A DNA stretch of 64,000 nucleotides from Argopecten irradians (GCF_041381155.1 NC_091135.1:47729086-47793085), one strand, 5' to 3'; positions 1 through 11,968 are shown, counted from the stretch's first letter. Program-made: numbers and translations. The notes: generated from the letters alone by a model not told the origin.

Positions 1-1325
1 CAGGGCATCGGGAAAATGGGAAAACTTTACACAATGGTTAAAAAGGGATGTTATAACAGGAGTAAAAGCTACTGAACCAGCTTTTAACATTTTTGAGGAG
101 ATACCATCAAAACCTGTAGCTTTTTTCACAATCAACGAGGACAAAATGTTTTTTACATCACCCTCATATACAGGCTGAAAATTAAAAGCATTGTTTTCAT
201 TTCCTTCACACATGGTCTTTGTAATATTAACAACACTTGGGTGGTCAGTAAAATTTGACACACCCTCCAGATCCTTACCAATATCATCTGCAACTGTAGA
301 GAAAAAACCATTAAAAACATCACAAACTTCTCTCTGTCTGGATACAATGCTTTCATCTTCTTCTAAAATAATTTTCTGATCATTAACACATTTGTTGGAT
401 AAAAAAGGCTTTATAGTAGGCCAAAAATCCTTAGAGGCTGGGCCTCCACCACATCGTTCCTGGAAATAGAGCCGTACAGACTGTCTACGGAGTTTAACTA
501 CATAATTTCTTTGCTTTCTGTAGGCTTCCCAGTTAGCAGGTGTTTTCATGCGGTTGTATCTATTACGCAACATAGTTTTCTTAAAAGCAGCCCTTCTAAG
601 ATTACTGTTTAAAAACGGAGGTCTATTTAAACGAGGTTTGCGTTCTTTAATAGGTATATGCTCATCAACTACTTCCCTCAATAATTTATCATGAGCCCAG
701 TAGACATCCTCAGTATCATCAAACACATATGCCACATGGAAAGGTACATTAGATAAATCAGAGTTAAAAACATTCTGTTCAAAGTTTTTAAAACTACGGA
801 ACTTACTTTTAACCCTAGGCAAGCATGGTGCTGTGCCTTTTATAACAATTCCAATAAGATTGTGGCAGTCACTAAGACCACATAAAACAGAAACTAGGAC
901 AATTTGTTAGGATGACATCAACTAGTGAAGGGATACAATCCTTCATAAAACATGTAGCTTCTGTAATTTTATTTGTCAGGTCAAACATGTCACAGAAATC
1001 AGACAGTGTTTTACCTTTATTTTCATTTAGGCAATCAAAGTTTAAATCACCTTAAATCATAAAATTGTCATACTTTGTAGATACACGATCAATAGATAAA
1101 ACGGCATCGTTCATAAAATCGTTATCGTGCATAGAAGGGGGTTTGTATGTGCCAATAAAAGCCCACTTCCTCTTCTGTATGGAACACTCAATAACAATGG
1201 ATTCCACATCTCTGAGTTCGAGATCATTACGTCTACGTGAAGGGAGGTCAGCACGAACGTAGGCCACGAGTCCTCATCCGTGTGCATTTCGGTCTCTCCT
1301 AAAGCACCGATAACCTGGCACATCG
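1..1325 (-). mobile_element. Non-LTR retrotransposon (LINE) fragment, endonuclease to start of RT
   Basis: Read on the minus strand, this is the C-terminal half of an APE-type endonuclease and the linker leading to reverse transcriptase. Visible landmarks in order are the motif GDLNFDCL (about 1050-1028), the segment SLVDVILTN (about 925-900), a basic linker with NRYNRMKTPANWEAYRKQRN (about 570-515), KDFWPTIKPFLSNK (about 440-400) and HFPDA at the left edge, which in this kind of element precedes the RT fingers. The style is that of CR1/Jockey-like LINEs; the clade is inferred. The copy is dead: an in-frame stop precedes GDLNFD, the reading frame shifts more than once (for example near 900 and near 1260), and the 5' part of the endonuclease is missing beyond about 1325. 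The RT lies outside the window. No coding potential remains. Confidence 0.85.
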
Positions 1326-1329
1326 AAAA

Positions 1330-1425
1330 ACACGATTGTCAACCGACAACCGATTCTTCCGTTTGTTTAAGTCATTATTTCAAGTATAAATCCTGACGAC
1401 GGACTTGCAGTTTTTGATTTGATTT
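1330..1425 (+). repeat. Fragment of the small GGCCGTTTTCG-ended element (family M)
   Basis: The stretch holding GTCATTATTTCAAGTATAAA followed by TCCTGACG and GACTTGCAG matches the core of the small elements at 7656-8307 in opposite orientation. The outer end is diverged. A shorter relic of the same core (AAGTATAAATCCTGACGGAC) lies at about 3090-3110. Confidence 0.6.
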
Positions 1426-1589
1426 AAAGGACCTAAACAAAAAGTTAAACATGATGTTTAAACTCTAAATATTTGTGCGAAGTTTTTGATTGAAAGAAAA
1501 AAGGGTCCTCCTGCACATTTTTCGTACTTCATTCTAGAAAATTTTCCGCTGCGTTTTAACAAAGAAAGGATGCTATAAATTCTATGTAC

Positions 1590-1900
1590 TATTAAAAAAA
1601 AAGTCTCTTAAAAGATCAATTTGTTTAAATGTCTTAGAGCGAGACAATTAATTCATTTTTTCTGTTACACAACAATGTGCCGATGGTGTGAAGCCGGTAT
1701 ATTCAGATCGAGTTAGGGTTCCATAATGTTATGACGACACAATTATCATTTCTAAATGCAGGTAGCTTTAAATAAAAAAATTACCACATGTTAAGAACGC
1801 TTTATAATCATTAAACTTTATCGTAAAACTCATCTCAGCCATTCTAAATCGTAATATTTTTTTCCCGGGGGAGACCCTCGGACCCCCTAAATCTAATACA
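1590..1900 (+). repeat. Dispersed repeat X, left copy
   Basis: This segment runs from a poly-A/AGTCTCTTAAAAG start to GGGGGAGACCCTCGG. Its reverse complement is found at 6775-7310, including the blocks CCGATGGTGTGAAGCCGG, GTTAAGAACGCTTTATAATC and CATTCTAAATCGTAATATTT. Here the unit near its right end occurs once; in the other copy it is tandemly repeated. The element type is unknown. Confidence 0.7.
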
Positions 1901-2035
1901 AATAAACGGCTTCCCGCTTTATCAGTGGGTATGCCAAGAATTTAAGAGCCATCCTATTGTTTAGTCTTATATTTCATGTCCAATAAAATTTTGAGCTTGA
2001 AAAAGCTCGAGGTATGGACCAAGATACGCCTTACT
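1895..2035 (+). repeat. Dispersed repeat Y, copy 1
   Basis: A block starting AATAAACGGCTTCCC and containing GTATGCCAAGA, AGAGCCATCCTATTGTTTA and AATTTTGAGC is repeated in the same orientation at 2660-2795. Both copies end near an AAGCTCG(C)AGGTAT motif. It has no coding potential and is unclassified. The sequence between the copies (2035-2660) shows nothing else I can support. Confidence 0.65.
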
Positions 2036-2659
2036 GATTTGATTGTAAACATGTACGTAACTTTAATCTTTAGCAGGACAAAAAAACAATTGTCTATTCA
2101 TAGACATATTTTTTTGTACCATAAAAGATTTCAACACCATAATTGATTACCCATTAATAATATGCTTAATTAGTCCAAATTTGATTACAAGCCTGCCATA
2201 GGTCACATGACCGCTGTAAGCCCCATAGTAGATTTATACGTCTTCTGATTGGTCAAGCCCCGTGATTTAGCCCTATGTAAGACAAAGGGAGTCCCCACTA
2301 TAGAGCCCCATCCATACTGAACAGCTTCAGTAAAAAATAACGACCATCTTTGAAAATTGAGAAAATATTCCTAAAAATGTCAGCATTTACATACTGTTTA
2401 GAAGGTAGAATAAATTTAAAACATACCTCCCAACCAACCCCGTCCTTTCCAACTTTATGTGTGAATTTATGGTTGTTTTTATTCTTAACGGAAAAAGGAA
2501 TAATATATCTTTGTATCATGCATATTGTAATCCTCATCCTTTGTTTTCGTTTAAGATGTATATTGTTTGTTGTGTTATTTTCGCTCAACGGCGTTATTTT
2601 CGCTCACCTTCGCTAAAAATTTTCAAGAAACTTAAAAATCATATTTCCTTATAATATAC

Positions 2660-2795
2660 AATACTAATAAAAATAAACGGCTTCCCCGCTATTTATCAGG
2701 GGTATGCCAAGATTTTAAGAGCCATCCTATTGTTTATTCCCTATCTTTATTTCATGAAAAATTTTGAGCAAACAAAGCTCGCAGGTATATATAAG
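2660..2795 (+). repeat. Dispersed repeat Y, copy 2
   Basis: This is a direct repeat of 1895-2035 with scattered substitutions and small indels, so the two copies are not a recent duplication. Confidence 0.65.
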
Positions 2796-2929
2796 TCAGA
2801 ACAATAACAGCTGTGATTTGGAATGTTGTTAAACGTAAGGCCATGAGTCAAAGACTTCTAATTAATCCTAATATATATATATACATGTGTGCATGATTGA
2901 TGTAGAGTAACCACGGTAGGATGATACAT

Positions 2930-2990
2930 GTCTCCTAAGATAGCACCGATGAAACCTGGCACTAATCGAAACACGTGACAAGTTTATTGT
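2930..2990 (-). mobile_element. Short second relic of the LINE endonuclease edge
   Basis: The blocks TCTCCTAAGATAGCACCGAT and AAACCTGGCAC, followed by ATCGAAACACG, match 1295-1335 at the truncated edge of the first LINE fragment. On the minus strand it still reads like the CQVIGALGET motif region, but with a stop. The duplicated edge suggests that the LINE relic and the neighbouring family-M core were copied together. Confidence 0.45.
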
Positions 2991-2994
2991 CAAT

Positions 2995-4310
2995 ATTTGT
3001 ATATATATTTGACAAACCAATGATAATCAAGATGCCGTTTGTGTTTGGAAAAATCCAGATGGTCATAATTTCATGACACCTGATAACTAAGTATAAATCC
3101 TGACGGACTTGCAGTACATCACAATTTTTTTGATTTTATATACATACACTGTAATTTGCGAAATTTAAAGGTAATTTTTGAATGATTCTATAACAATAAA
3201 GTTGTTTAAACATGCTCTCTTTGTCACACCATTAAAAAATGAAAAATTACATAAAAACTACTGAAGTATTAGTAAATATTGGAAATGTGTTTGAGTAATG
3301 TAGAATGGATCCCTGATAGTTCGAACAAGCTATTTACTTAGATTTTTTTTGTAAAAGATCATATTCTGGTAACAAGTCAAATATCGAATGTAAAGATGCA
3401 ACCGCATTATGAGATGACGATATTTGTCAGTATAAATATACGATAGAACATTTCATTAAGAAAGAGGCGTAACATTAACTGTATGAGTACATAATTATTA
3501 ATTTTGTCTATACGAATGTTCGCCGATCCGTGTGATGTTCCCGCTATCAGGCAAAGCTAGATATCCAAGGATTTTCTATATCTTTATTGCGTTTCACGAT
3601 ATCTATTAATGTGTTAATTTGTAAATGTATTTCATGATAAGGTACATATTTAGCATATGTTTTTTACATGTAACACCAAATATTATTTTTTTCGTTTGAA
3701 AGTTGGAATATATTATTAATTATTTTACTTTACCATAATCATCCATGTGATAGCTGTACTTTCCCATACATATATAACTTAAATGTACCTAAGTACAGGT
3801 AAGTATAGAAACTGAGAGACTGAAATAGTCCAAACAACAAACAAACACAAAAAAGTGGCATATGAAGATTCAGCACCCCATTTTCTATCACAAACGCATA
3901 GCAAAAATCGTACATGTTTATACACAATTGAATAACGTATCAGATAAGTTTAACAACCCTTCTCACGCATAAATCCTTGAACGTATCAGATTTTAACAAT
4001 CATATGTGGATCTATTATTTTCATCGGAAACTTGTGCAGTCAAAAAATTGTTACTATTAATCAGAACTCTTTTCATGCTTAGCTTTCAGGAAAGGATCAA
4101 TATAGGCACTGTCTGTTATCCAATCCTTTTGTTGCTCAATAAAATATTTTGAATTGAATTAGCTTGTAAATACTTGGGATGCTAGATACATGTACTTACA
4201 TTTGTATAAATATGTAAAAGGCAAAGTGAAATGAATGGCATCTTGACATGTCAGGTGGTCAAGTCGCGAGATATGCATAGTACTCGACTAGCCGCAGGGC
4301 ACGTGCTAGA
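2995..4310. other. Non-coding stretch without recognised features
   Basis: AT-rich sequence with only short chance frames. Apart from the family-M core relic near 3090-3110 I see no gene, RNA or clear repeat. Confidence 0.5.
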
Positions 4311-4314
4311 CCAA

Positions 4315-4500
4315 ACAAGGGCCGTTTTCTATTTGCGGTTTAACTGGTTGGAACCACAGGGATCTGAGATTTAGTTACAGATTATATAAACATGGACCCA
4401 CCAGAGTGCCCTATAATGACCATTTTTAGACGTTTCAGAGGTCTAGATAAAAAAAAAAGATAAAAATCATATTCTACATGGTACTATATACGAGAAGGGT
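4315..4500 (+). repeat. Dispersed repeat with family-M terminus, inverted copy at 7540-7690
   Basis: It begins with GGGCCGTTTTCTATTTGCGG, which resembles a family-M terminus, and continues through ACATGGACCCACCAGAGTGC, CATTTTTAGACGTTTCAGAG and ATCATATTCTACATGGTA. The same blocks occur as reverse complement at 7540-7690. From 4500 to 6435 no gene or clear repeat is visible, apart from 5851-5876, which shares CTCATATACGTCCTTGAT with 38485-38502. Confidence 0.6.
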
Positions 4501-6439
4501 GGAAAGCTGACCACAGACTCCAAATTCTCTGGCAAATTGCCTAATTATCCACGATACTATGTGCATGCCTTTTGAGTACTTCTTCTCTCTGGGTATGACA
4601 TGAATGCTGAAGAAAATATGTCAAGTGTAAAGTTATGATTTTGTGAATGTGTTCATTTTTTATCCGTAATGACGGATTGGGCGTATTTGTTGTTTTTTAT
4701 GTGACTCAAATAATGAAATGGGTTTGTCGCTTCGTATTGCTGTCGCAAGCTACATGAAACATCATTAAACTATTCCAGTCTGGTTATTTGATTTGTGTCT
4801 ATACTACATACCCAATTGCCTTTGCTAGTTTGCTTAGACAATTAACATCTCAAGTAGAACAGTCGGGCAAGGATGATTTTCTACTCAATAATTTGCTTTA
4901 TACATAATAAAACACACTATAAACTAATTTGTCGGTAAAAATCAACGGTGTGAAATTTCCAAGATAGCCAAATATACCAATATTTTATGTAATGTGATAA
5001 TGGGCAACGAAACTTCAAGTTGTCGACTACCGTGCTTTAATTGGTGCATTATGACAACAATGGTTAAAGAGAGAGATAGTACTTATAAAATTCCAGAATG
5101 TCCATTAAGTACATAAGATATGGGGTAATAACTCCTATGTATGAAAAAACCAGTGTCAATGGATACTGTAATTTCTATTAGAATTATACATGTTTTTTTT
5201 ACAGAAACAAAATGAATAGAAAAATAGGGTTTTTAATAAATCTCTCGCCAAAATCTATGTTTCTCCCTATAAGATAAAAAGAAATGGAATATTTTCTTTC
5301 AATAAGGTCATAATATTAACAGATTATGTAAATGGGGTCTGCGTCGAAAAAAATATAAAAATTGTGTCGAGGTGTTTGGGCATTATTCTGAGTAGTTTGA
5401 CGATATCTTATAGTTTCACAGAGCGTAGAAGACGAAGAAATTCGCCAAAATCTGTCTGCGTACGAAAGAAATTAATTTAAAAGTACATGTATAGCAAAAA
5501 AGGGGGACGTATATGAGAAGGATAAGTAAAGTATAGGAATCCTAAAACGTCCTCCCGGCTGACTATGTCCGTGGTTACATTTACACGCAGCCTCGCTTTC
5601 ACTGCTTTCAACTTTCCTTTACTTTAATGGTCAGAACTGGGGAACGTAAGCAGAACTTGGCCGTCGTATTAATATGTGAGAACTTTTGGAAGACCAATGA
5701 ACGCATTTAGACTGGTTTTCTTTGCCCGACTATTCACTTTAATATATGTTGCTTTCATGTAATATGTTTATAAGGGGGTGCAGTGCTTTCACTAGTTAGT
5801 TGCTGAAATGTATATGATTGACTTTAGTGATTGCATTCAGCTCAAGGATTTATTCCTTCTCATATACGTCCTTGATTCAGTTTCAGTGACATTATCGAAA
5901 AATGTAGAGCACTGCACCTCTCTTGTGTATATAACTGTCTTTTCATTAAATTCATTCCGGCAAAATTTCAGTCCTTTGGTTGTTTATCGATCCATAGCAC
6001 AGGGACCTGGCACGATTTTTTTAAACTAACAGTATACATATATATATATTATAGTATCAAGGGTATGAACTCGGCGGTCGAGAAAAACGGACCTATTTTT
6101 TTAAAACCGTGATTATTTTAATAAATGGGTTATATACAGTATTGACGGATATCTTACCTTAAAGAGAAATAATGCATCTTTCCATTGAGTGCTTGATGAA
6201 CAAAATTGGCCAAGTATTGGCGAAGTTATGGCTTGATGAATCGGGAAATTTACGAAAAATATGCTAGGTAGACATTTCCCTGTCCGGTCGAAATGTCGTC
6301 TCGGCTCTAATGGGCACCTCAAAAATCCACAATATCTACTCTTGTGGTGGTAAACAGTACCCATAACTGTGTTCATCCACAATCTCCTTTGGAGGTGTCA
6401 TGACCCGTACTTTGTAGAAACTCCATTTAAACATCGTGT

Positions 6440-6612
6440 AGCTCACTTACTTTAACCGTCACCGCCATGTTCATTTTTCTCTCGGAACGCTTCTCGAGTT
6501 TACCTACAAGCACAACATTACATAATTTGCATAATGTAGTCACGATATGTAAAGTCGAGAAGCGTTCCGAGAGAAAAATGAACATGGCGGTGACGGTTAA
6601 AGTAAGTGAGCT
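6440..6612. repeat. Perfect 58-bp inverted repeat (hairpin)
   Basis: Arm 1 is 6440-6497 and arm 2 is 6555-6612. They are exact reverse complements over 58 bases, with a 57-base spacer. The arms start AGCTCACTTACTTTAACC and end TTCTCGA at the spacer. Exact identity implies a young foldback structure or a short-TIR element whose inner part is almost all arm. No transposase is present. Confidence 0.9.
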
Positions 6613-6774
6613 ATGTGAGCTGTGATCCATAGGGCCCCCCCCCCAAAAGTCCTCATTATTTTGTAACCCCCCCAACCCGCGCCCCGCACCCACAGGACAC
6701 AGGATCCTTATACACATCTATAGATAGTGACGTCGCTAACATAAAATTAATACCTTACGAGCGCCGTAGTCTCT

Positions 6775-7310
6775 CTAGTTTAAGGATTTTTTGGGGTCGG
6801 GTTAACCCCCGGAAAAAATATTACGATTTAGAATGACTGAGGTGAGCTTTACGATGTATTTTGATGGTTTTACGAGCGCCGAAGGCGCGAAATTTTTGTG
6901 ATTGGGGGTACGGGGGTCTCCATCGGGAAAAAAAATCACGATTTAGGATGGCTGAGATGTGATTTACGATGTATTTTGATGAATTTGTGAGCGCAAAAGG
7001 CGTGAGATTTTGTTGTTTGGGGAGTCCGGGGGTCTCGCCCAGGAAAAATGTTACGATTTAGAATGACTGAGATGAGTTTTACGATGTATTTTGATGATTT
7101 TATAGCGTTCTTAACACGGTAATTTTTCGATTTAAAATTACCTGCATTTCGCAATGATAATTGTGAATGCCGTCATACCATTATGCAACCCTGCTCGATC
7201 TGAACTAACCGGTTTCACACCATCGGCACTCAAAATAATAATGAATTAATTGTCTTGCTAAGATATATAAACAAATTAAGCTTTTAAGAGACATTTTTTT
7301 TATAATCCCT
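6775..7310 (-). repeat. Dispersed repeat X, right copy, with internal tandem repeat
   Basis: This is the reverse complement of 1590-1900, enlarged by about three tandem units of roughly 120 bp. Each unit carries ATTTAGAATGACTGAG or a variant, TTTACGATGTATTTTGATG, a GAGCGC..GGCG motif and a G-rich block (GGGGGTCTC). The left copy has the unit once, so the tandem growth happened in this copy or was lost in the other. Confidence 0.7.
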
Positions 7311-7335
7311 TGATGGACACTTGATGGATCCTGGG

Positions 7336-7382
7336 GATCGGGGTGGGGGGGGGGGGCGGCAATTGCCCCCCCCCCCTCCCCG
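7336..7382. repeat. G-run / C-run palindrome
   Basis: A run of about 12 G, then CGGCAATTGCC, then about 12 C. The two runs can pair as a hairpin, and each strand could also stack guanines. It is probably assembled from slippage and is a likely sequencing or assembly trouble spot. Confidence 0.75.
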
Positions 7383-7655
7383 CTTCCTACGCCCCTGTTT
7401 TGAAAGGAAAATTATTGCTCTTTCCAACGGTAGTAACAGTTTTTATGACGATGTACTAGAAATGTGTTTTTATAGCCGCTAAAGGTGGGCGGGCTAGAAA
7501 TTTTGAGTCTAAGGCTTTCCGCCATTCTCTTAGTATTGTTAGTAGATCTACCATGTAGAATATGATTTTCATCGTTTTTTGATCTTGACCTCTAAAACGT
7601 CTAAAAATGGTCTTAGGGCACTTTGGTGGGTCCATGATTATATAATCTGTAACTA

Positions 7656-8307
7656 GGCCGTTTTCGATTATAACGTTACGGTTTGACTGGTTGGACCTAG
7701 TTGTTCGTTTATTAATTAAATTTTATATTGTTTTCAGGCGAGCCTTGACAAAGCTCTCACAGGCCTGTATCAAAAACTGCAGGTCCGTCAGGATTTATAG
7801 TTGAAATAATGACTTAACCAACAGTCGAACCGGTTGTTCCGAATAAACGAAAACGGCCATATCTGATCCCTGTGGTTGGAACTAGGCCGTTTTCGATTAT
7901 TCATTAAAGACGGGCCTGGGACTTTTACATTGTTTTCAGACGAGCCTAAGCAAAGCCCTCACAGGTCTGTATAAAAAACTGCAGGTCCGTCAAAATTTAT
8001 ACTTGAAATAATGACTTTAACCAATGGTCGAACCGGTTGTTCCGAATAAACGAAAACGACCATTAAATTGTTTCAATCTACTTAAAATTAGACCCGATGC
8101 ACTATGATACTCTTTGAGCGTAACGTAAGTATAATTAATTTTAATTAACTGTTATATTGTAGTTGTTCGTTTATGAATTAAAGACGGACCTGGTGATTTT
8201 ATATTGTTTTCAAACGAGCCTTGACAAAGCACTCACAGGCCTGTAACTTAAAAATAATGACTTTTACAAACGGTCGAACCGGTTGTACCGAATAAACGAA
8301 AACGGCC
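7656..8307 (+). mobile_element. Cluster of three small TIR elements (family M)
   Basis: Three related copies lie at 7656-7858, 7885-8061 and 8161-8307. The first two start GGCCGTTTTCGATTAT and all end near CGAATAAACGAAAACG(G/A)CC, giving imperfect terminal inverted repeats of about 35 bp. Between them lie TATATTGTTTTCAGGCGAGC, CTCACAGGCCTGTA and CTGCAGGTCCGTC. The third copy lacks its left terminus. There is no coding capacity, so they are non-autonomous MITE-like elements. Target duplications are not clear. Confidence 0.7.
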
Positions 8308-8628
8308 AAGGTAATAATTATCCAATCAAAAAATGCCTTTCATTACTCTACTTTAACTGTACTTCCGGTGACCGTACTTCCGGTTAAAATATTGGAAGAT
8401 ATTTGTCATGCTGAATGGAAGTGTCTGCAGTCACTGACAGTTGATGTCAAGGGTTTGTATGGCGATATTCCAAGTATATATTCTACATGTGCCTTATTCA
8501 TGTGGAATACTAAGAGCTAGCGACTAGCAAGTCTGATAAAAAAAACCAACAACACAAAGTCGTAATCCTAAATGGAACTGTCAAAATGCGCCGGTGAGGA
8601 TGATACTCTGGACCCGTCAACAGACTTG

Positions 8629-9376
8629 GGCAGTTTTCGTTTACTCATAACAACCGGTTCGACCGTTTGTTAAAGTAATTATTTCAAGTATAAATCCCTG
8701 CAGTTTTAATACAAACCTGTGAGGGTTTTGTGAAGGATAGCCTGAAAACAATATTGTAATAGCTGTATCTTTTATGGATCTGAGGTTCCGTGTTGGTTTA
8801 CTTATCATACAAATACGACTAAAACCGAAATACAAATTCAATAATTTTATTATAATTTAACAGATCTATATCCAAACAAATAACAAATATTTTGAGGCAA
8901 CGAAACAATTTACGGTGTTAATAAAAGCCACCCGTCCTTCCCGCCAGATATCATAAATTCATTTAACCTCTAGAACATACTTTTATACTTTAATACTACA
9001 TGGCTACAAGGCCTTATATCCAGCTATAGCTACCTAGGAAGTGACCCGGCCGACAATACCTTGTCTCAGTGCCAAAGTGACCGATACTGGCTACAACACG
9101 GTCTTTTATACCTGTATCGGTAACTTGAATGGTTTACGCCGCTGCATTATAACAAAAAGTGGTACTGTCCTGGTACCCGTATGTCGTAAACAATAAGACA
9201 GCAGACGAAATATTAATAATATTAACAACAAAATAATAACCAGTTATATACATAAATTAACCACTCCTGCCACAATATTGAATATAAAATCACCAGGTCC
9301 GTATTAAATAAATAAACAAAAAACTAAGCTTAGGTCCAACCAGTCAAACCGTTAACCGTATAATCGAAAAACGGCC
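8629..9376 (-). mobile_element. Longer family-M element, about 750 bp, reversed
   Basis: The left end (GCAGTTTTCGTTTACTC, then ACAACCGGTTCGACCG) and the right end (AGGTCCAACCAGTCAAACCG, then TAATCGAAAAACGGCC) are the two family-M termini in reverse orientation. About 520 bp between about 8765 and 9285 are absent from the short copies. Either the short copies are internal deletions of this form, or another sequence inserted here. No transposase frame is visible inside. Confidence 0.6.
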
Positions 9377-9482
9377 CAGATACATGACTGGTGTAGGGTC
9401 AGAGCACAGGCGTCTTCTTCTGATTTAAACAAATATAATAACCTACCCCTACTGCTAGGTTATTGTATTTTCCAAAAGCAGA

Positions 9483-9552
9483 CCGATGACGTAGCTCTGA
9501 ACAACAGACTGAAGGTTACTAACAGATGGTTGTTGTCAGAGCTACGATTCCA
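9483..9552. repeat. Small imperfect hairpin
   Basis: CGTAGCTCTGAACAAC is followed about 30 bases later by GTTGTTGTCAGAGCTACG, an inverted repeat with one small interruption. The role is unknown. Confidence 0.6.
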
Positions 9553-9654
9553 TCCCATTGACCTTAATTTAGCAAAACAGTCAGCAGTGAAAATGTTACC
9601 CTTCACATGTTTTCATGTAAATTTGTAATTTAATTCAACAATATCAAACATTTT

Positions 9655-10016
9655 TAAAGATGCTCCACCACCGACTGAGCATAAATGATATTCATTATTT
9701 GAACAATAATCAGTGTTTAATCGTGTATATATATGTCTAATTAACACAGAAAATAATATGAAATGATTTATATTGCCTTTTGTGCATGCACAATCAGTAC
9801 TTCATTCCATATAGAATATAGTGCCACAGAATTTTTTCGGGATGCAATTAATTATTTTTCATACTTTAAACTTGAAGTAAGATTAGAAGCTCAAATTTTT
9901 CAATGGTGGTAATAGTGTAAAGTAAGTAACTTTTGTAACAGAAGAAAAATACTAAATCGTCTTCTCCTGTTTTAGATAGTGACAAAATACCATTTGTCAG
10001 CGGTGGAGCATCTTTA
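9655..10016. mobile_element. MITE with TAAAGATGCTCCACC termini
   Basis: The element is bounded by TAAAGATGCTCCACC on the left and its reverse complement GGTGGAGCATCTTTA on the right, 362 bp in all, with no coding capacity. Its left half matches 63818-64000 at the other end of the window, including CATTTGAACAATAAT-like and CATTCCATATAG blocks, so it is an interspersed family. The superfamily is not assigned. Confidence 0.8.
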
Positions 10017-10019
10017 GCA

Positions 10020-11170
10020 TAAAATGATTATTTATTTACCCTCCTCCATGTCTAAATTATTTTTGTAAACACATTTGAATGGCTTACATCTCCAACACGG
10101 CTCACTTGGCAGCAATGATGCTATTCGTTTAAAAGTCTCATGCTCAAAATATGGCAACTAGTACCATATATGGAATGACCTACAAATTTTTACTACGAAA
10201 GAAACATAATGTCACAGAGTTTTAAACATGAATTTTTAAAATTCTTTTTCACTAATTTAAAATATACTTATATTTGTTCAGTTTCACATTGTTTATTCTT
10301 AGTTGGGTTTTTTTTTTTTTATACTTCAAAACGTTTTACCTGTTGAGTGTTTCATTGCCTCGTGGTTTCCGGTACATTTGTATATCAAATATGGGGGCAT
10401 ATTTGAACAGAATTATGAGTGTGTTGTGTTTGCCTTGGATTTTACCACTAATAGTTCATTAAACATTATAATCAAAAGGTTTGTGAATTGAATATTAATC
10501 ATAGTTGTCAGAACAATATAGTTACTTAAGGATTAATCTCTTACTTTGTTTAGTTTATGAGATGATAATCCAAATGGAGCAGAAGGTAAATTGCGTAACT
10601 GCGGTTATTCATGTCAAATATCTATAACACATTCAAAAAAATAAAATCTGTTTTATTGTATGTCTCCGATTGTCTCGTACATGTATTATTTGTATACATT
10701 GACACATCCTTTTGTGGAATGTCAAAGAAAATCCTCCATTCTTTACATGTATCCATACGCACCGAATCGGGTCACGTTCTGCACTCAAGTTATTGGGAAA
10801 TAAAGAGATCTGCTCCAACTTAGTTTATTGATAAAGAAACAGTGGCAATTGTAGATATATATATATGGATATTATATAAAAAAATTTTTTTATCAGCCTC
10901 AAAGTGCCCTATGTGGATTACACCAGGGCTTGCAACACTATCGGCAACGGGGTGGAATTCATACCCTGCCGGGAATAGAGTTGAGGCAGGGTATGATTAT
11001 TCGTTTTAACTGTTTAAGCGCAATGCTCTTTAAAAACGTTGAATTCACCAACACTGTTTGGTACGGGACTTACCTTGGTCATTTCAACCAATTAATAATG
11101 TATCTACCCATAGCAATCCATTTTATGAAGCATGCACATTTTATCATTGTCAATACAACATGAAATTTCC
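10020..11170. other. Non-coding stretch upstream of the zinc-finger gene
   Basis: No convincing gene. A short hairpin at about 10970-11003 pairs ATACCCTGCC with GGCAGGGTAT around a 14-base loop. Any 5' non-coding exon of the zinc-finger gene would be expected here or further left, but I cannot place it. Confidence 0.5.
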
Positions 11171-11174
11171 CTTC

Positions 11175-11615
11175 TTGTCGTCACCATGTATTCAAGGCAA
11201 AGCCTTGGAAGAGAGCAGCTACATATGAATACAGGATTATATCCTCAGAACTTTAGAAATATGTATTCACATTTTTCTACAAGATTATATTTCACTGATA
11301 TGCACAGGATATCAATTGTTAGATAAAATTAAAAATAATCCAACTGGAATATAGTTCAATTTACTTCAATCTTATTTCTATAAAAGGCGAAAGTCTTCGC
11401 AAATTCCATGTTATCAAAAATGCATGAGAATCTGTGTCGTCATCTTTGACGTCAGGTTTCGTGACATCTCTGCTGACATTCCTGTGCAAATGAGAACACA
11501 CAGAGTATATCTTTTTTGGCCATTTATTGTGTCGGTCTTGTCCATATGTAATTATCTAAAACTACTTACAGTAATTTCTGGGCTCTTAATATACAAATCG
11601 AATTAAATCTGTACG
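11175..11615 (-). mobile_element. Dispersed repeat D, copy 1
   Basis: The left edge holds AAGGCAAAGCCTTGGAAGAG followed by AGCAGCTAC, the reverse of the right edge of the copy at 38586-39147. Shared internal blocks include a TTTGACGTCAGG-like motif, a TACTTACAGTAATTT-like motif and a stretch that translates as RICxVIFxVRFxD in both copies. The far end of this copy is not defined. Confidence 0.6.
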
Positions 11616-11968
11616 GATTGCTGTGGGTAGATAAATTATTCAATATTTATTTATTGTTGAATAGACCATGGTAAGTGGCACTTTTTGGTGGTAATAGGAT
11701 GCCGATGCTTAAAACAGAATCCTATCAATCCAATACCGTCAATATTCGTTTAGTATTTACCAATTAAAATGAACATAACTAATGAACACTAAACACGCAT
11801 ATTCCAAATAGTGATATACAATGTATAGGAGTTATTAAATTAGGTAAAAAATCTGAAATTTTACAAGCCTTAAGGTTTGGTCGTTGTATCTGATCAGATT
11901 CATATAATGCAATTTTGTATCTTAAATTTAAGTGTTTCTTTTTTTTTAATTGCAGAAGGGGTGCAACC

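Noticed and set aside
6640-6717. Poly-C tract and short frame near 6640
   Set aside because: A simple C-run between repeats; the frame only crosses the inverted repeat and low-complexity sequence.
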